Positions 9,412-19,118 are shown, numbered from the stretch's first letter. The stretch is DNA of 64,000 nt from Kitasatospora sp. CB01950 (GCF_001905465.1 NZ_LISX01000018.1:51604-115603); one strand, 5' to 3'. Numbers and translations: made by a program. Notes: generated from the sequence alone by a model not told the origin.

Positions 9412-9468
9412 GTCGGCCGCCGTACGCGGGGAACGCGGGGAACGCGGGGAACGCGTACGGCGGCCGAC
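9412..9468. terminator. long hairpin with three nonamer repeats in its loop
   Basis: A perfect 17-bp stem (9412-9428 with 9452-9468) closes a 23-base loop made of the 9-base unit AACGCGGGG repeated about three times. It sits between the convergent marR and vapC genes, so a bidirectional terminator is the simplest reading. Confidence 0.6.
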
Positions 9469-9643
9469 ACCCGGTGCAGTGCGCCGTCCGCGACGACTGC
9501 CGCACCTCGACGCACTCCGCCTCCGCCGCAGCCCGACGCGGCGCCTCCGCCGGTTCCGCCGCGACCACGACCACGGCCGCGGCCGCAGCCGTCGCCCGGG
9601 CGGCGATCGGGCTGCCCGGCCGGCGCCCCCGTCCGGGACGCTC

Positions 9644-10123
9644 TCACCGCGCCGGCCGGGCAGTTCGCCGGCCGGGGTCGAGACGGTCGGTGACGCCCCG
9701 GCCGCCCGGGTGCCGCGGTTGGAGTGGTGTCCACTGCTCCAGGCGGGGGTCGTCGATGTCGACGGCGGTGACCCCGGGCGGGTAGAGATCGGGGCGGGCC
9801 GTGAGGATCAGGTGCTGCTGCGGGCGTACCGGGGTGGGCAGGCTCGCGGCGATCGCGTGCGCGAGGTCCTGGCCCCCGTATCCGTCGCGGACCATCGTCG
9901 CCACGACGACGGCGGTGCTCGCGTCGAGCGGCTCGAATTCCAGGGCGGGCAGCGCCAGGAGGGCGTGCGCGGCGCCCCCGTCCTTGATCTCGGCCTCGGC
10001 CAGGCACAGGACCGGCACCAGCAGGTGCTGGAAGGGGCTGTGCAGGGCGGCGTCGACGATCCGGTGCAGGCGCGGGTGGCCGGCGGCGAGCGCGGTCAGG
10101 GCGCTGGAGTCCAGGACGATCAC
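9644..10123 (-). CDS. PIN-domain toxin (VapC-type)
   Basis: The 159-aa product has PIN-domain acidic residues: the N-terminal MIVLDSSALTAL (Asp5), CLAEAEI (Glu), and GGQDLAHAIAAS (Asp). VapC proteins are Mg-dependent RNases that cut tRNA or rRNA. It overlaps the upstream antitoxin-like gene by four bases (ATGA), the standard toxin-antitoxin arrangement. The last 25 residues are Arg/Pro-rich and unlike a PIN fold, so the C-terminus may be extended. Confidence 0.78.
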   Translation of the reverse strand: MIVLDSSALTALAAGHPRLHRIVDAALHSPFQHLLVPVLCLAEAEIKDGGAAHALLALPALEFEPLDASTAVVVATMVRDGYGGQDLAHAIAASLPTPVRPQQHLILTARPDLYPPGVTAVDIDDPRLEQWTPLQPRHPGGRGVTDRLDPGRRTARPAR

Positions 10124-10410
10124 GCGCTGTGCCTGGGGGCGACCTTGGCGCGGGCGTCGTCCGCGGCGATGCCGTAGATCCGCTGCAGCAGGTCCGGTCC
10201 CTGGTCGAGGTCGGTGTCGGTGAGGGTCATCCCGAAGTGTTCCCGCAGCATCCGGCGGCCCTCGGCGACGCGTTCGGCGATCTGTTCCGCGGTGGGCTGC
10301 TGGTCCACCAGCAGCGCCACCTGGGCGCCGATCGTGGTGCCGCGGGCCGCCGCGAGAGCGGCCAGCCGGTCACGCGTGTCGGGGGAGACCTTGATCGTCG
10401 CGTCAGCCAT
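10120..10410 (-). CDS. VapB-type antitoxin
   Basis: ATG 10410 gives 96 aa. The N-terminus DATIKVSPDTRDRLAALAAA then RGTTIGAQVALLVDQ looks like a ribbon-helix-helix DNA-binding fold. The C-terminal half (RRMLREHFGMTLTDTDLDQG) would wrap the PIN toxin. It overlaps vapC by four bases. I prefer this start because longer versions run into low-complexity text. Confidence 0.75.
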   Translation of the reverse strand: MADATIKVSPDTRDRLAALAAARGTTIGAQVALLVDQQPTAEQIAERVAEGRRMLREHFGMTLTDTDLDQGPDLLQRIYGIAADDARAKVAPRHSA

Positions 10411-10421
10411 GCCGCGAGCGC

Positions 10422-10446
10422 ACACCGGCGGTGTATCAGCGGTGTA
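10422..10446. promoter_or_regulatory. candidate VapBC operator
   Basis: Just upstream of the antitoxin start there is a small palindrome (ACACCG-G-CGGTGT, 10422-10434) and GCGGTGTA repeated with an 11-base period (10428 and 10439). Antitoxins of this type usually bind such sites to autoregulate. Confidence 0.4.
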
Positions 10447-10663
10447 CCGTCTCGCGCGGCTGCGGCGGAAGCGGTCGGGGAAAAGCCGTCGGGCCGACCG
10501 GAACGCAGGGTCCGTGTGGTGTGGTCGCTGTCCTCCCGGAGGGGCAGGGGACGGGCCCGGTCGTTGCCGGGGCTGTCGGACGGGCCGGGAGGGCGCGGAC
10601 GGCGGACGGCGGTGGCGGGAGCGACGCGGCGGGGCCCGGCGGTCCGGCGTGGGTGGTGCGTGG

Positions 10664-12325
10664 GTGGTGCGTGAGCAGGTGGTGTTCCGGCTCCTGGCCC
10701 TGGAGGAGCGCAATGCTCTGACGCCCGGTCATGTGCGCCTGGCGGCGGTGTCGGCGGGCCGGTCGGTGCAGCGCCGGCTGCAGGCTGCCCGCCAGCAGGG
10801 CCGGACGGCGCGCAAGGCCCGGCCGCGGTTCACGGCCACGGACGAGGTCCACGCGCGGTTGGCGTTGTGGCACGGGAACGCGGCGGCGGTCCACCGGGAG
10901 CTTGCTGCGCAGGCCCGTGTGCCGGCGGACGGCTCCGCGGTCGGGGGAGCGCGGCGGGGAGTCGGTCTCGGGTGTCGGGGATGACGGGGGAGCGGGTGTG
11001 CCGTCGTTGGCGACGCCCCAGCGGGCGGTGCGCCGGGACCTGAACGCGGGTCGGCGTGCCGCGCTCAAGGACGGGGAGGGGGCCAGACGCGCGCACGATG
11101 CGCATCCGGCCCGTCAGGCGAAGTGGCGCAACGCCTGCTGGGAAGGCGACCACAAGCACCTGCCCGTCGAGGTCGAGTCGGACGGGCGCGCGGCGCGCCC
11201 GCGGGTGACGTGGTTCATCGACTGCGCGAGGAACGCGATCACGGGTGCGGCCGTCACCCCGCACCAGCCGTCCCGGGACGCGGTGCCGGCGGCGTTGCGG
11301 ATCGCCTTGTCACGGGACGAGAGGGACGGCCCGTACGGGCCGATCGGAGGGCTGCCGGAACTGGCGCGGGTCGACCGCGGCAAGGAGTTCCTGTGCGCCG
11401 CGGTGACCCGGGCGCCGGGCGCGCTCGCGGTCCCGGCACAGGATCTGCCGCCACGCAGACCGGAGTCGAAGGGCACGGTGGAGAACCTCGACCACTGCGT
11501 CGTCGACACGTTCCTGGCCGCGCAGCCCGGCTGCCTCCACGCCCCCGCCGCCACGACCGGGCCGCGGGCGCGGCGCGGCGACCTGGACGGGTTGCTGCCG
11601 TTCGCCGAGTTCACCGCACGGCTTCTGGACCGGGCGCGGTGGTGGAACACCGAGCACCGCCCGCAGCCGCTCGGCGGCCGCACACCGCTCCAGGCGTGGC
11701 AGGACGACCCCACCCCGATCGAGGACGTCCCGCCCGCCCTGCTGCGCTCCTTCACCCTCGAGGACGTGGGAGGCGACAAGGTCCTGCCCACGAAGGGCGC
11801 GTACTGGCGGGGGCGTTACTACGTCGCACCGTGGAGGCACGGCATGGACGGCACCCGGTACGAGTGCGGTCCGTCCCCCACCACGACCACGAGATCGAGG
11901 TGTTCGACGCCGCCACCGGCGCCCACCTCGGGCCGGCGCACCTCGCGAACGCCGCCACCGCAGACCGGCGGGCCGCGCTGCGCCGGTCCAAGGACGCCCA
12001 GCGGCGCACGATGGAACGGGCGCCGGCCTCAGCGGACCGCCGGCGCCGCCGGCTGGGCCGCTACGGCGCGGTCACCGGCCCGGCCCGGCCCGAGCCGCTG
12101 GCGGCGCCGACCGCAGCCGAGGCCGAGGAGCAACTCGCCGCGGCCGCCGGGTCCGGGAGCACTCCGGCGAAGCGGGCGCTGCCGGACCTCATCCCGCCGC
12201 GCGAGGCGCCCTCCTCGTGGGCCCGCCCGATCCGCCGCCCCGGCCCGGCCGCACCCGGTAGCGACGCCGGCCCGCCTGCGCCCGGGGCCGACGAAGAAGC
12301 AGAACGAGAGGGAGGACACCTGTGA
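10664..12325 (+). pseudogene. decayed Mu/Tni-type DDE transposase
   Basis: This reads through three frames. The first (VVREQVVFRLLALEERNALT) covers the N-terminal HTH region. The second, after a shift near 10940-10990, has the catalytic core: Asp in CWEGDHKHLP, Asp in ARVDRGKEFLC, Glu in SKGTVENLDH. The third, after a shift near 11865, has the C-terminal region (HEIEVFDAATGAHLGPAHLA). The text parallels the intact transposase at 37543-39222 (WEGDHKQAP, RIDGGADFL, HHSHEIDLYTF), so it is a distant relative of the same transposon type. Two frameshifts make it inactive. The ATPase start overlaps its stop, as in the intact copy. Confidence 0.75.
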
Positions 12326-12650
12326 CGACAGCGGACCGACCGGGCCGGCTGCCCGCCGAACGCGAAGACCACTGCATGCGCCTGCGCGGCACCCAAGTCG
12401 TCGCCACCAAGGCCCTGTTGGCGGCACGGGAGAACACCCGCGCAGCGATCGAAGCCAGGACGATGATCTGCATCCACGGCAGAGCCGGGCACGGCAAGTC
12501 GTTCGCGGTCAACGCCTCGCCGCGCGATCTGGCCCCGCAGATCACCCACCGCATCCAGTTCCGCGCCCGCCCCTCGACCCGGGACCCGCGCCACGAACTG
12601 TTCTACGCCCTGGCGGACCTGGCGGCCGCCGGCCGCGGGTGCGCGAGGAG
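12322..12650 (+). pseudogene. truncated TniB/TnsC-type AAA ATPase
   Basis: Starts ATG-type with a four-base overlap onto the decayed transposase (GTGA). Only the first third remains: CMRLRGTQVVATKALLAARE, then a Walker A motif in CIHGRAGHGKSFAVN and the strand ITHRIQFRARPSTRDPRHEL. It then loses homology near 12640. The intact counterpart at 39219 carries GDAGLGKS in the same place and goes on to a Walker B motif, which is missing here. It cannot be a working ATPase. Confidence 0.65.
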
Positions 12651-13100
12651 CTGCGCCCGCCGGACAACCGCAAGCTGCGGACCCTGACCGCGGCCGGCCG
12701 CCGCGAAGCCGCCCGGCTGCTCCCGGCCGAGCGCCCCGCGAGCGGGGGGGCGCTCGGCCGCTGGGGGAGGGCGGCCTCTCCTGCAGCGCCGGCGGCAGCT
12801 GACGCCCCGCGAGCCCGGCCGGGCGCCGACTTGAGCGCCACCGGAGAGCCCGGCGGCGAAGCCGGCCACCATGAACTGCTGGAGCTCGCCGCCGCCGTGC
12901 AACGCAGCGCCGCCCGCTTCCTGGAGAACCTGGAACGGTCCCGCCGCGGTGAGGGCGACGACCCGCGCTGCAACCAGGCCCTCGCACTGCTGGGGACCAG
13001 CCTCACCGGCGCCACCGGACGAATCGTGCGCAAGGCACACGTGCTGCGCTACGAGGTGACCGCGGCCCGGCTCCGCACCGAGCCGCCACGCCACGTCACG
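12640..13100 (+). pseudogene. 5'-truncated hypothetical protein fragment
   Basis: After the ATPase loses homology, the frame used by the downstream lipoprotein shows coding-like text (RKLRTLTAAGRREAARLL ... HELLELAAAVQRSAARFLEN ... NQALALLGTSLTGATGRIVR). It has no start of its own and may be the tail of a gene cut by the decayed transposon. I do not recognise it. Confidence 0.35.
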
Positions 13101-13232
13101 TTACGCCGCGTCACGCCTCGCCGATCCCGTTCGTCGGGCGGGTGGCGAACCGGCGGGCCTGTGCAGGCGTCCTCCTCGACTGACGGGGGGTCAATTCCTG
13201 GACCGTCCGGCCGAGACGAAGGACGTGCCCAG

Positions 13233-13679
13233 ATGCAGATGGACGCTCGTTCCCGCCGGGCCCCGCGTGGGGCGCTCGCCTTGGCGGCGGTGGCAGTGCT
13301 GGCCGCCGGGCTGGCCGGCTGTTCCGAGGACAAGGAGACACTGGCCGGCTGGTCCGCCAAGGGCGGCAAGGAACAGACCAAGGTGATCGGCGACGACATC
13401 CGTACCCTGCTCCGACTTGTCGGCAACGGCGACCCGGCGCAGTGCCGGCAGGTGCTCGACCACGTCAAGACGGCCAGGGCGTTCCGGCGGCTGCCCGACG
13501 GGGACGCGCAGAGCAGTTGGGAGGAGACGCTCAACCGGATGGAGACCGCCGCCACCACCTGCGTGCAGAACCCGACCGGCATCACCGGCGGCCCCAAACT
13601 CACCGAGGCCGCCGAAGCCCAGCAGGCGTACGGCCATTTCGCCATCCGGATCACGGCCCTCACCGGCTCCAAGTCCTGA
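13233..13679 (+). CDS. small lipoprotein, 148 aa
   Basis: ATG 13233 sits 10 bases after GAAGGA. The N-terminus ends in a lipobox (ALALAAVAVLAAGLAGC), so the mature protein is probably anchored to the outer face of the membrane. The mature part is a compact, probably helical domain (QTKVIGDDIRTLLRLVGNGD, CRQVLDHVKTARAFRRL, TCVQNPTGI) with two further Cys. I do not recognise the family. Confidence 0.75.
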   Translation: MQMDARSRRAPRGALALAAVAVLAAGLAGCSEDKETLAGWSAKGGKEQTKVIGDDIRTLLRLVGNGDPAQCRQVLDHVKTARAFRRLPDGDAQSSWEETLNRMETAATTCVQNPTGITGGPKLTEAAEAQQAYGHFAIRITALTGSKS

Positions 13680-13754
13680 TCCCTTCCGGACGGGGGATTC
13701 CCGGGTGCCTCAGGGGTTGACGGCTGATCCGCCTCCATGGCGGCAGCTCCCGAC

Positions 13755-13900
13755 GAGGTGGTGGGCGGGCAGGTACCGACCGCTCGAGGTGATCGGCCAG
13801 GGCGGTACAGGACGGGCCTGGCGGGTCTGGTGGGGGAGCGACGAACTGCTGCCCCACGAGGTCGCGGCCAAGGAGGCCCTGGTCTCCCGGCACCGAGCCC
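13755..13900 (+). pseudogene. Ser/Thr protein kinase N-terminal fragment
   Basis: One frame reads AGRYRPLEVIGQGGTGRAWR and LLPHEVAAKEALV, matching the glycine-rich loop and catalytic Lys region of actinobacterial Ser/Thr kinases (usually RYRL...GQGGMGRVW...VAVKEV). Homology stops at about 13900, so only about 45 residues survive. It is a gene remnant next to the IS21 insertion. Confidence 0.55.
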
Positions 13901-14299
13901 GGCGACCAGGGCCGGACCCGGCTACCTGCCTTCGGGTCACCGCTGGCTGGCGCTCTCCGAAGCGGGGCCGAATCCATGAGCAGACCGCCCCCGGGACCCG
14001 CGTTCACGTCGACCGGACCGCCCGCTCGCAGCGCGGGCGGACATGCCCGGCGTACCGCGACGGGTACCGGCGCGAGCCCGGTCCGGACGGCCGCCACGGG
14101 TCGACGACCATGCCCGCGGTGTCGATCCCGCAGGCCGTCACCGGCAGCGGGTCGCCGGGCACGTCCGGGTCGGAACCAGCGGCGCGCCCGAGCAGTGTCA
14201 ACGGCCATTGAGATGCCCAGGTGGGCGGTCGTGGGGTGTCCGGGCTGGTGGCCATCAGTAATCCATGCCTGTGGCCAGTGGTGTTCCTGGGGGTGGTGG

Positions 14300-15073
14300 T
14301 CAGGTCAAGGGGACCACGCCCTTGCCGGCGAGGGCTTCGGCGAGGCGGTGTGAGTCGCCGGTGGTGGTCACCAGGTGAGCGTGGTGCATGAGGCGGTCGG
14401 TGCTGGCCCCGGCGAGGGTTTTGGGCATGATCGTGTCGAAGCCTGAGGGGTGGATGTTGCTGGTCACCGCGATCGAGCGGCGTTCGTAGGCGGCGTCGAT
14501 GATTCGGTAGAACGCCTCGGCGGCGTCCTCGCCGACCGGCAGCAGGCCGATGTCGTCGATCACGATGAGATCGGCCCGGCAGATCCGGGCGACCGTGCGG
14601 GCGGTCGAGCCGTCGACCTTCGACTTGCCGATCGCGGCGGCGAGGGTCTCCAGGGTGAACCAGGACACCCGCAGGTCCTTCTCGATCGCGGCCTGGGCCA
14701 AGCCCTCGGTGAAGTGCGACTTCCCGGTCCCGGACGGGCCGGCGATCACCAGGTTCTCCGCGCGGCCGATCCACTCCAGGGTGATCAGGGAGTTCTGGGT
14801 GGGTTCGGGGATGGTGGAGTCCTCGGCCCGCCAGGACGCGAGGGTCTTGCCGGTGGGGAAGTTCGCCGAGTGGCGCCGAAGGCGCCGCGTTGCCGCGTCG
14901 CGGCCGGTGACCTCCTCGGAGATCAGCAACCGCAGGACCTCGGCGGGATCCCACCGTTGGGCCCGGGCGGTGGCCAGGACGTCGGGTGCGGCCTTGCGCA
15001 TGTAGGGCAGGCGCATCCGGCGCATCAGCTTGTCGAGCTCCTCGGGCAGGGCCGGGGCCTGGGGAAACGTCAC
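14300..15073 (-). CDS. istB: IS21 helper ATPase IstB
   Basis: GTG 15073 after GAAGGAAT gives 257 aa, the usual IstB length. Walker A reads IAGPSGTGKSHF, Walker B reads ADLIVIDDIGLL, and sensor 1 is the IAVTSN stretch. IstB is a DnaC-like AAA+ ATPase that assembles on DNA and directs the IstA transposase to target sites. Normally it follows istA directly; here a 347-base gap with an opposing gene lies between them. Confidence 0.93.
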   Translation of the reverse strand: MTFPQAPALPEELDKLMRRMRLPYMRKAAPDVLATARAQRWDPAEVLRLLISEEVTGRDAATRRLRRHSANFPTGKTLASWRAEDSTIPEPTQNSLITLEWIGRAENLVIAGPSGTGKSHFTEGLAQAAIEKDLRVSWFTLETLAAAIGKSKVDGSTARTVARICRADLIVIDDIGLLPVGEDAAEAFYRIIDAAYERRSIAVTSNIHPSGFDTIMPKTLAGASTDRLMHHAHLVTTTGDSHRLAEALAGKGVVPLT

Positions 15074-15122
15074 GGTCGGTAATTCCTTCGTGGGTCGCGG
15101 TGGGCGCCGATAGGCTCGGCGG

Positions 15123-15413
15123 GTGATCAACATGGCGGTGCGTGGAGACAGCAGGAAGGTCGTGGCTCGCGCCGAGGCCGGTGTGGAGTGGACGGCCGGC
15201 TTCGCGGATCTGGACCCGGCGCAGTTCCCGATGCTCTGGGCCCTGACGCCGTATGGGGATGCGGTCTTCAACCAGCGGCAGGTGCCGCTGCTGCTGGCGG
15301 AACTCGACCGACTTCCTGCCGACTTGGGCGGTGAATGGGTCGGTCAGGCCCGCGACTTGTGCCGGGTCGTGGAGCGGGGAACGCACTTGTATCTGTGGTT
15401 CATCGGCGACTGA
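15123..15413 (+). CDS. passenger gene between istB and istA, 96 aa
   Basis: Encoded on the opposite strand from istA/istB, inside the IS21 ends. The product starts MINMAVRGDSRKVVARAEAG and continues LDPAQFPMLWALTPYGDAVF ... LLAELDRLPADLGGEWVGQA. It is soluble, acidic and coding-like throughout, with no signal or membrane segment. It resembles small conserved streptomycete proteins of unknown function. Its position means it travels with the element, so it is cargo or a regulator, or was inserted between istA and istB. Confidence 0.7.
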   Translation: MINMAVRGDSRKVVARAEAGVEWTAGFADLDPAQFPMLWALTPYGDAVFNQRQVPLLLAELDRLPADLGGEWVGQARDLCRVVERGTHLYLWFIGD

Positions 15414-15419
15414 CTGCGG

Positions 15420-16952
15420 TCAGTCGGCCCTCGACTCCCCGGCCGCCGTCTGCTGCCGGCCCAGGGCTTGCCAGGCGATGGTGCCGTTCTGGACGGAGTG
15501 GGCCTCGTCCGCGCGGACGACCTGGCCGACGGGCCTGTTCGCGGCGATGTGCTCCAGGATGGAGACCAGGTCGTCCTCGGCGAAGCGCCCGGCCGCGGCC
15601 GCGAGCCCGAGAGCCTGGTCGACCCGGTCGCTGCCCAGGACGGTCGCGAGTTCGACGGCGTGGGCCATCTTGGCGCGGATGCGGGACGCCCCGGCGGGTC
15701 CGGCCTCCTTCAGCCAGCGCCCGGCTCCCGGGCCGATGCCCACGAACGCGACCTCCGCCTCCGAGCGCGGCTGGAGCCTCGGCTGATGGACCGAGCGGCC
15801 GTCGGGGTGGTCGGGGTAGTGCGCATCGATGATCTGCGGGACGCCGGGCGTGGACAGCTGGTGACGCCAGATCTCCGACAGATCACCGGACTTGGTGCGG
15901 GCCGTGATCGACAGCTCGTCGCCGACGACCCGGCACCAGACCCTGGCACCGGTGTAGCCGGGCGGGGTCGAGTAGCGCACGGAGTTGAAGCTGACGGTGC
16001 GGTCCGAGCCGACCACCCGCTCCTCGCCCAGCGCGAGCGCCAGCGGCTCGATCGGCAGGACGTGCAGCGTGGTGCGTTCGATATCGAGCCGGTCGGCCGG
16101 GATCTGTCCGGTCGCCCGGTGCCGACGCGTGTTCACCGCGTCGCACCAGGCCCGGCAGGCGTCGGCGAGCTCGGCGAAGGTGTCGTAGGCGGGCAGCAGG
16201 TTCGCCTCCGTGGGGACCAGGTCGGCCTTCGCGATGCGGACCGTGGCCTCCGCCCCGCCTTTCGACTCGGGGTCGTAGGGGACGCAACTGACGACCTGGC
16301 AGCCGTAGTGCCGGCCCGCGGCGACCATCTGCGGGTGCCGGACCGGGATCCCGGCGATGTGCTCGACGGTGACCGTCTTCGCGTTGTCGGTCAGCACGTA
16401 GGTCGGCGCCCCGCCGATCCGCCGCAGCGTGGTGTCCAGGCAGGCGACAAGGGTTCCCAGGGTGCAGTCCCAGGCCGGGATCACCACCCGGAAGCGGGAC
16501 CAGGACAGCCACGCGCAGAACAGCCAGGTCCGCCGCCCGCCGATCTTCGGGCCCTCGCCCCAGTCGAATTGCAGCCAGCGTCCCGGCTCAGGGATCCACG
16601 GACGGTAGGTCCGCCGCTTGCCGACCCTCCACGCGGTCTTCGCCGCGTTCACCGCCCGCCTCGTCGAGCGCGCGCTCCCCGGATAGCCCATCTTCACGAG
16701 CTTGTCGTGGACCACATCGGCGCGGATCGTCGCCTTCGACTGCTCGACCCACTCCTCGATCTTCTCCAGGAACGCGTCGATCATCTTCGGCCGCGGCTCG
16801 CGCTCGAACGGGTTGCGCCCGCCGGCGCGGGCCTCGACATACCGCTTGACCGTCTTCGGGTCGTGTCCCGTGAGGGCGGCCGCCGACCAGACCGTCTCGG
16901 TCAGGTCGTACGCCTCGAATATCTCCATGATCTCTCTGTCAGACTTCGTCAC
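15420..16952 (-). CDS. istA: IS21 transposase IstA
   Basis: I chose GTG 16952 (510 aa) because AAGAGG lies before it and VTKSDREIMEIFEAYDLT is the usual start; an ATG 12 codons upstream is possible. The HTH region is AAALTGHDPKTVKRYVEA. The DDE core has Asp in LQFDWGEGP, Asp in VLTDNAKTV and Glu in ESKGGAEATVRI. The length is normal for IstA. It cuts and joins the element ends, with IstB as partner. Confidence 0.93.
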   Translation of the reverse strand: MTKSDREIMEIFEAYDLTETVWSAAALTGHDPKTVKRYVEARAGGRNPFEREPRPKMIDAFLEKIEEWVEQSKATIRADVVHDKLVKMGYPGSARSTRRAVNAAKTAWRVGKRRTYRPWIPEPGRWLQFDWGEGPKIGGRRTWLFCAWLSWSRFRVVIPAWDCTLGTLVACLDTTLRRIGGAPTYVLTDNAKTVTVEHIAGIPVRHPQMVAAGRHYGCQVVSCVPYDPESKGGAEATVRIAKADLVPTEANLLPAYDTFAELADACRAWCDAVNTRRHRATGQIPADRLDIERTTLHVLPIEPLALALGEERVVGSDRTVSFNSVRYSTPPGYTGARVWCRVVGDELSITARTKSGDLSEIWRHQLSTPGVPQIIDAHYPDHPDGRSVHQPRLQPRSEAEVAFVGIGPGAGRWLKEAGPAGASRIRAKMAHAVELATVLGSDRVDQALGLAAAAGRFAEDDLVSILEHIAANRPVGQVVRADEAHSVQNGTIAWQALGRQQTAAGESRAD

Positions 16953-17803
16953 AGGACCTCTTCGACCGGTTTCGCTGATGCTTCGCAAACACCAGCAAAC
17001 CGGACGAAGGGGTCTCCTTCAGATAAGGAAGCGATCAGGAACACCGCAGGCCCGACGGCCATCCACCTGGAATTCTGGTGGCCATCAGCCGGGACTCAAC
17101 TGGCCGCACACCTGGACTCTGCCACGGCCGCCGACAAGCAGGAGACCCGGCCGCTGCGACTGCCCCGGTATGCCCGATTCTGCTGGACGGTCCTGGGACC
17201 GTCCCACCCCGTTTCCCCAGGTATTGCGTCCTGAACGCGAGAAGGAGTTGGTAGTAGGACAGCTTCCAATTGCGGTGCTGTACGGAAGATGAAGGTTTGG
17301 CCCTTCGGAGTCGCCCTGCGGGGGGAGGCTTCAAACCGCCTCATGCTGCGTTGGCTGAAGACCGTCGTGGTGAGCGATGAGGAAAAGGCGGCGTAAGAGG
17401 CGTCAGGTGGGGTCCGGGAAGACGAACGCAAGTGAATCGCTGCTGACGTGTCGAAAGGAAAACAGACGACATCAAAACCGGGGTGTTACCTGAACCCCGG
17501 GATGAGCCTGGCGGGTGCCCGTTTATTGGCCAGGTGGTGTCCGGCATACAGGCGACGTGAGTCCGGACTGCGGCTTCCGTACGGAACAGGAGAAGGCGGG
17601 GCCCGATAGTCCCCACCGTGTTGTGGGGGAGAGGGAGTGCTCCGAGCAGACGCAACTGTGAGGAGTCGAGTACCGATGCGGGTCCTGCTGGCGGACCGGC
17701 CTGTAGTAGCGGTGAGGCCCCTGTAATGGGGGCGGAGCGAAGGGGCCGGGTCGTTCGTGGCTGTGTTGATCACATCAACCGGAAGTGCTCCGGGAGGAGT
17801 GGG

Positions 17804-19069
17804 ATGAGCCAGTTGAAGTCTCAGATCAAGCCGTTCGATATTTCGAAGCGGGAAGTCATGGAGGCGTGGGAGGAAGTCAGGGCGAACAAGGGCGCGCCGG
17901 GTGTGGACAGGCAGAGCATCGAGGAATTCGAGAAGGATCTCCAGGGTAACCTGTACAAGATCTGGAACCGCATGTCATCGGGCTCCTACTTCCCGCCTCC
18001 GGTGCGTGCTGTGAAGATCCCGAAGCCTCACGGCGGCGGCGCGAGAATGCTCGGCATTCCCGCTGTCTCCGACCGTGTGGCGCAGACCGTGGTGGCGCGG
18101 TATCTCGTGCGGAGGGTGGAGCCGATTTTCCATCCGGACAGCTATGGATATCGGCCCGGTCGGTCCGCTTTGGATGCGGTGGGAAAGTGCCGGGAGCGGT
18201 GCTGGCGGAAGAACTGGGTGGTCGAGTTCGACATCCGGAAGTTCTTCGACAGCGTGCCCTGGGACCTGCTGGTCAAGGTGGTGGATGCTCACGCCGATGC
18301 CGTTTGGGTGAAGTTGTACGTGCGCAGGTGGCTCGCCGCCCCGCTTGTCATGCCCGACGGCTCCCTGGTGGAGCGGGAGCTCGGGACGCCGCAGGGCGCC
18401 CCGGTCTCTCCCGTGCTGGCGAACCTGTTCCTGCACTACGCGTTCGACATGTGGATGGCTCGGAGCTTCCCGGCCGTCCAGTTCGAGCGCTACGCGGACG
18501 ACGCGGTGCTGCACTGCGTCTCCGAGAGCCAGGCCCGTGCGGTCCTGGCGGCACTGCGGGAGCGGATGGTCGAGGTCGGGCTGGAACTCCATCCCGACAA
18601 GACGCGGATCGTCTACTGCAAGGACCAACTTCGCCGTGGCTCGTACGAGCACACGGCGTTCACGTTCCTCGGGTACACGTTCCGTGCCAGGAAGGGGCGG
18701 AGCCGACACGGGAACCTGTTCCTCGGCTTCGCCCCGGCGATCAGCAGGGACGCCCTGAACAAGATCAGCCGCGAGGTGCGGAGCTGGCATCTGCATCTTC
18801 GGACCGATCTGACCTTCAACGAGCTGGTGCGGAGGGTGAACCCCAAGGTGGCCGGCTGGATCAACTACTACGGCCGGTTCCGGCCGTGGGAGCTGTTCGC
18901 CTTCCTGACGCGCATCAACGCCTACCTGGTGCGGTGGATTCGCAAGAAGTACGGGCGGTTCGCGGGCAAGCGGAAGGCGCTGGCGAAGCTTCAGGAGATC
19001 GCTCGGCGCTATCCCCGCATGTTCGCGCACTGGCGGCTCACACCGTCCGTGAGCGCAGTGCTGGTCTGA
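17804..19069 (+). CDS. ltrA: group II intron reverse transcriptase/maturase
   Basis: ATG 17804 after GGAGGAG gives 421 aa. RT blocks are complete: NKGAPGVDRQSIEEFE, PKPHGGGARMLGIPAVSDRV, SYGYRPGRSALDAV, the GTPQGAPVSPVLANLFLHYA block, catalytic YADD at 230-233, and GLELHPDKTRIVYCKD. Domain X follows (VNPKVAGWINYYGRFRPWEL). No HNH endonuclease domain is present, so it must use nicked or replicating DNA as primer. It binds the intron RNA, helps it splice and copies it into new sites. Confidence 0.95.
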   Translation: MSQLKSQIKPFDISKREVMEAWEEVRANKGAPGVDRQSIEEFEKDLQGNLYKIWNRMSSGSYFPPPVRAVKIPKPHGGGARMLGIPAVSDRVAQTVVARYLVRRVEPIFHPDSYGYRPGRSALDAVGKCRERCWRKNWVVEFDIRKFFDSVPWDLLVKVVDAHADAVWVKLYVRRWLAAPLVMPDGSLVERELGTPQGAPVSPVLANLFLHYAFDMWMARSFPAVQFERYADDAVLHCVSESQARAVLAALRERMVEVGLELHPDKTRIVYCKDQLRRGSYEHTAFTFLGYTFRARKGRSRHGNLFLGFAPAISRDALNKISREVRSWHLHLRTDLTFNELVRRVNPKVAGWINYYGRFRPWELFAFLTRINAYLVRWIRKKYGRFAGKRKALAKLQEIARRYPRMFAHWRLTPSVSAVLV

Positions 19070-19084
19070 TGATCAGAGCGACAA

Positions 19085-19118
19085 GAGCCGTGTAACGGGA
19101 GACTGTTACGCACGGTTC
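19085..19118 (+). ncRNA. group II intron domain V
   Basis: A 34-base hairpin that opens GAGCCGTGTAA and closes with TTACGCACGGTTC, with a GGAGAC-type apical region. Size and the AGC triad at its base are those of the catalytic core hairpin. It starts 16 bases after the maturase stop. Confidence 0.85.

Larger units (their letters stand above)
14196..17136 (-). mobile_element. IS21-family insertion sequence with passenger gene
   Basis: A 2941-bp element. Both ends begin TGTC (TGTCAACGGCC on the left, TGTCGGCGGCC on the right read inward). The ends share further imperfect inverted repeats, including CAGGAACACC and CTGRTGGCCAYCAG blocks. The flanks carry a perfect 5-bp target duplication, AGCAG at 14191-14195 and 17137-17141. 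It contains istA and istB on the minus strand and an unrelated plus-strand gene between them. The exact duplication and intact frames suggest recent insertion. Confidence 0.85.

Noticed and set aside
9420..9460. AACGCGGGG repeats as a CRISPR-like array
   Set aside because: Only about three 9-base units without spacers, located in a hairpin loop.
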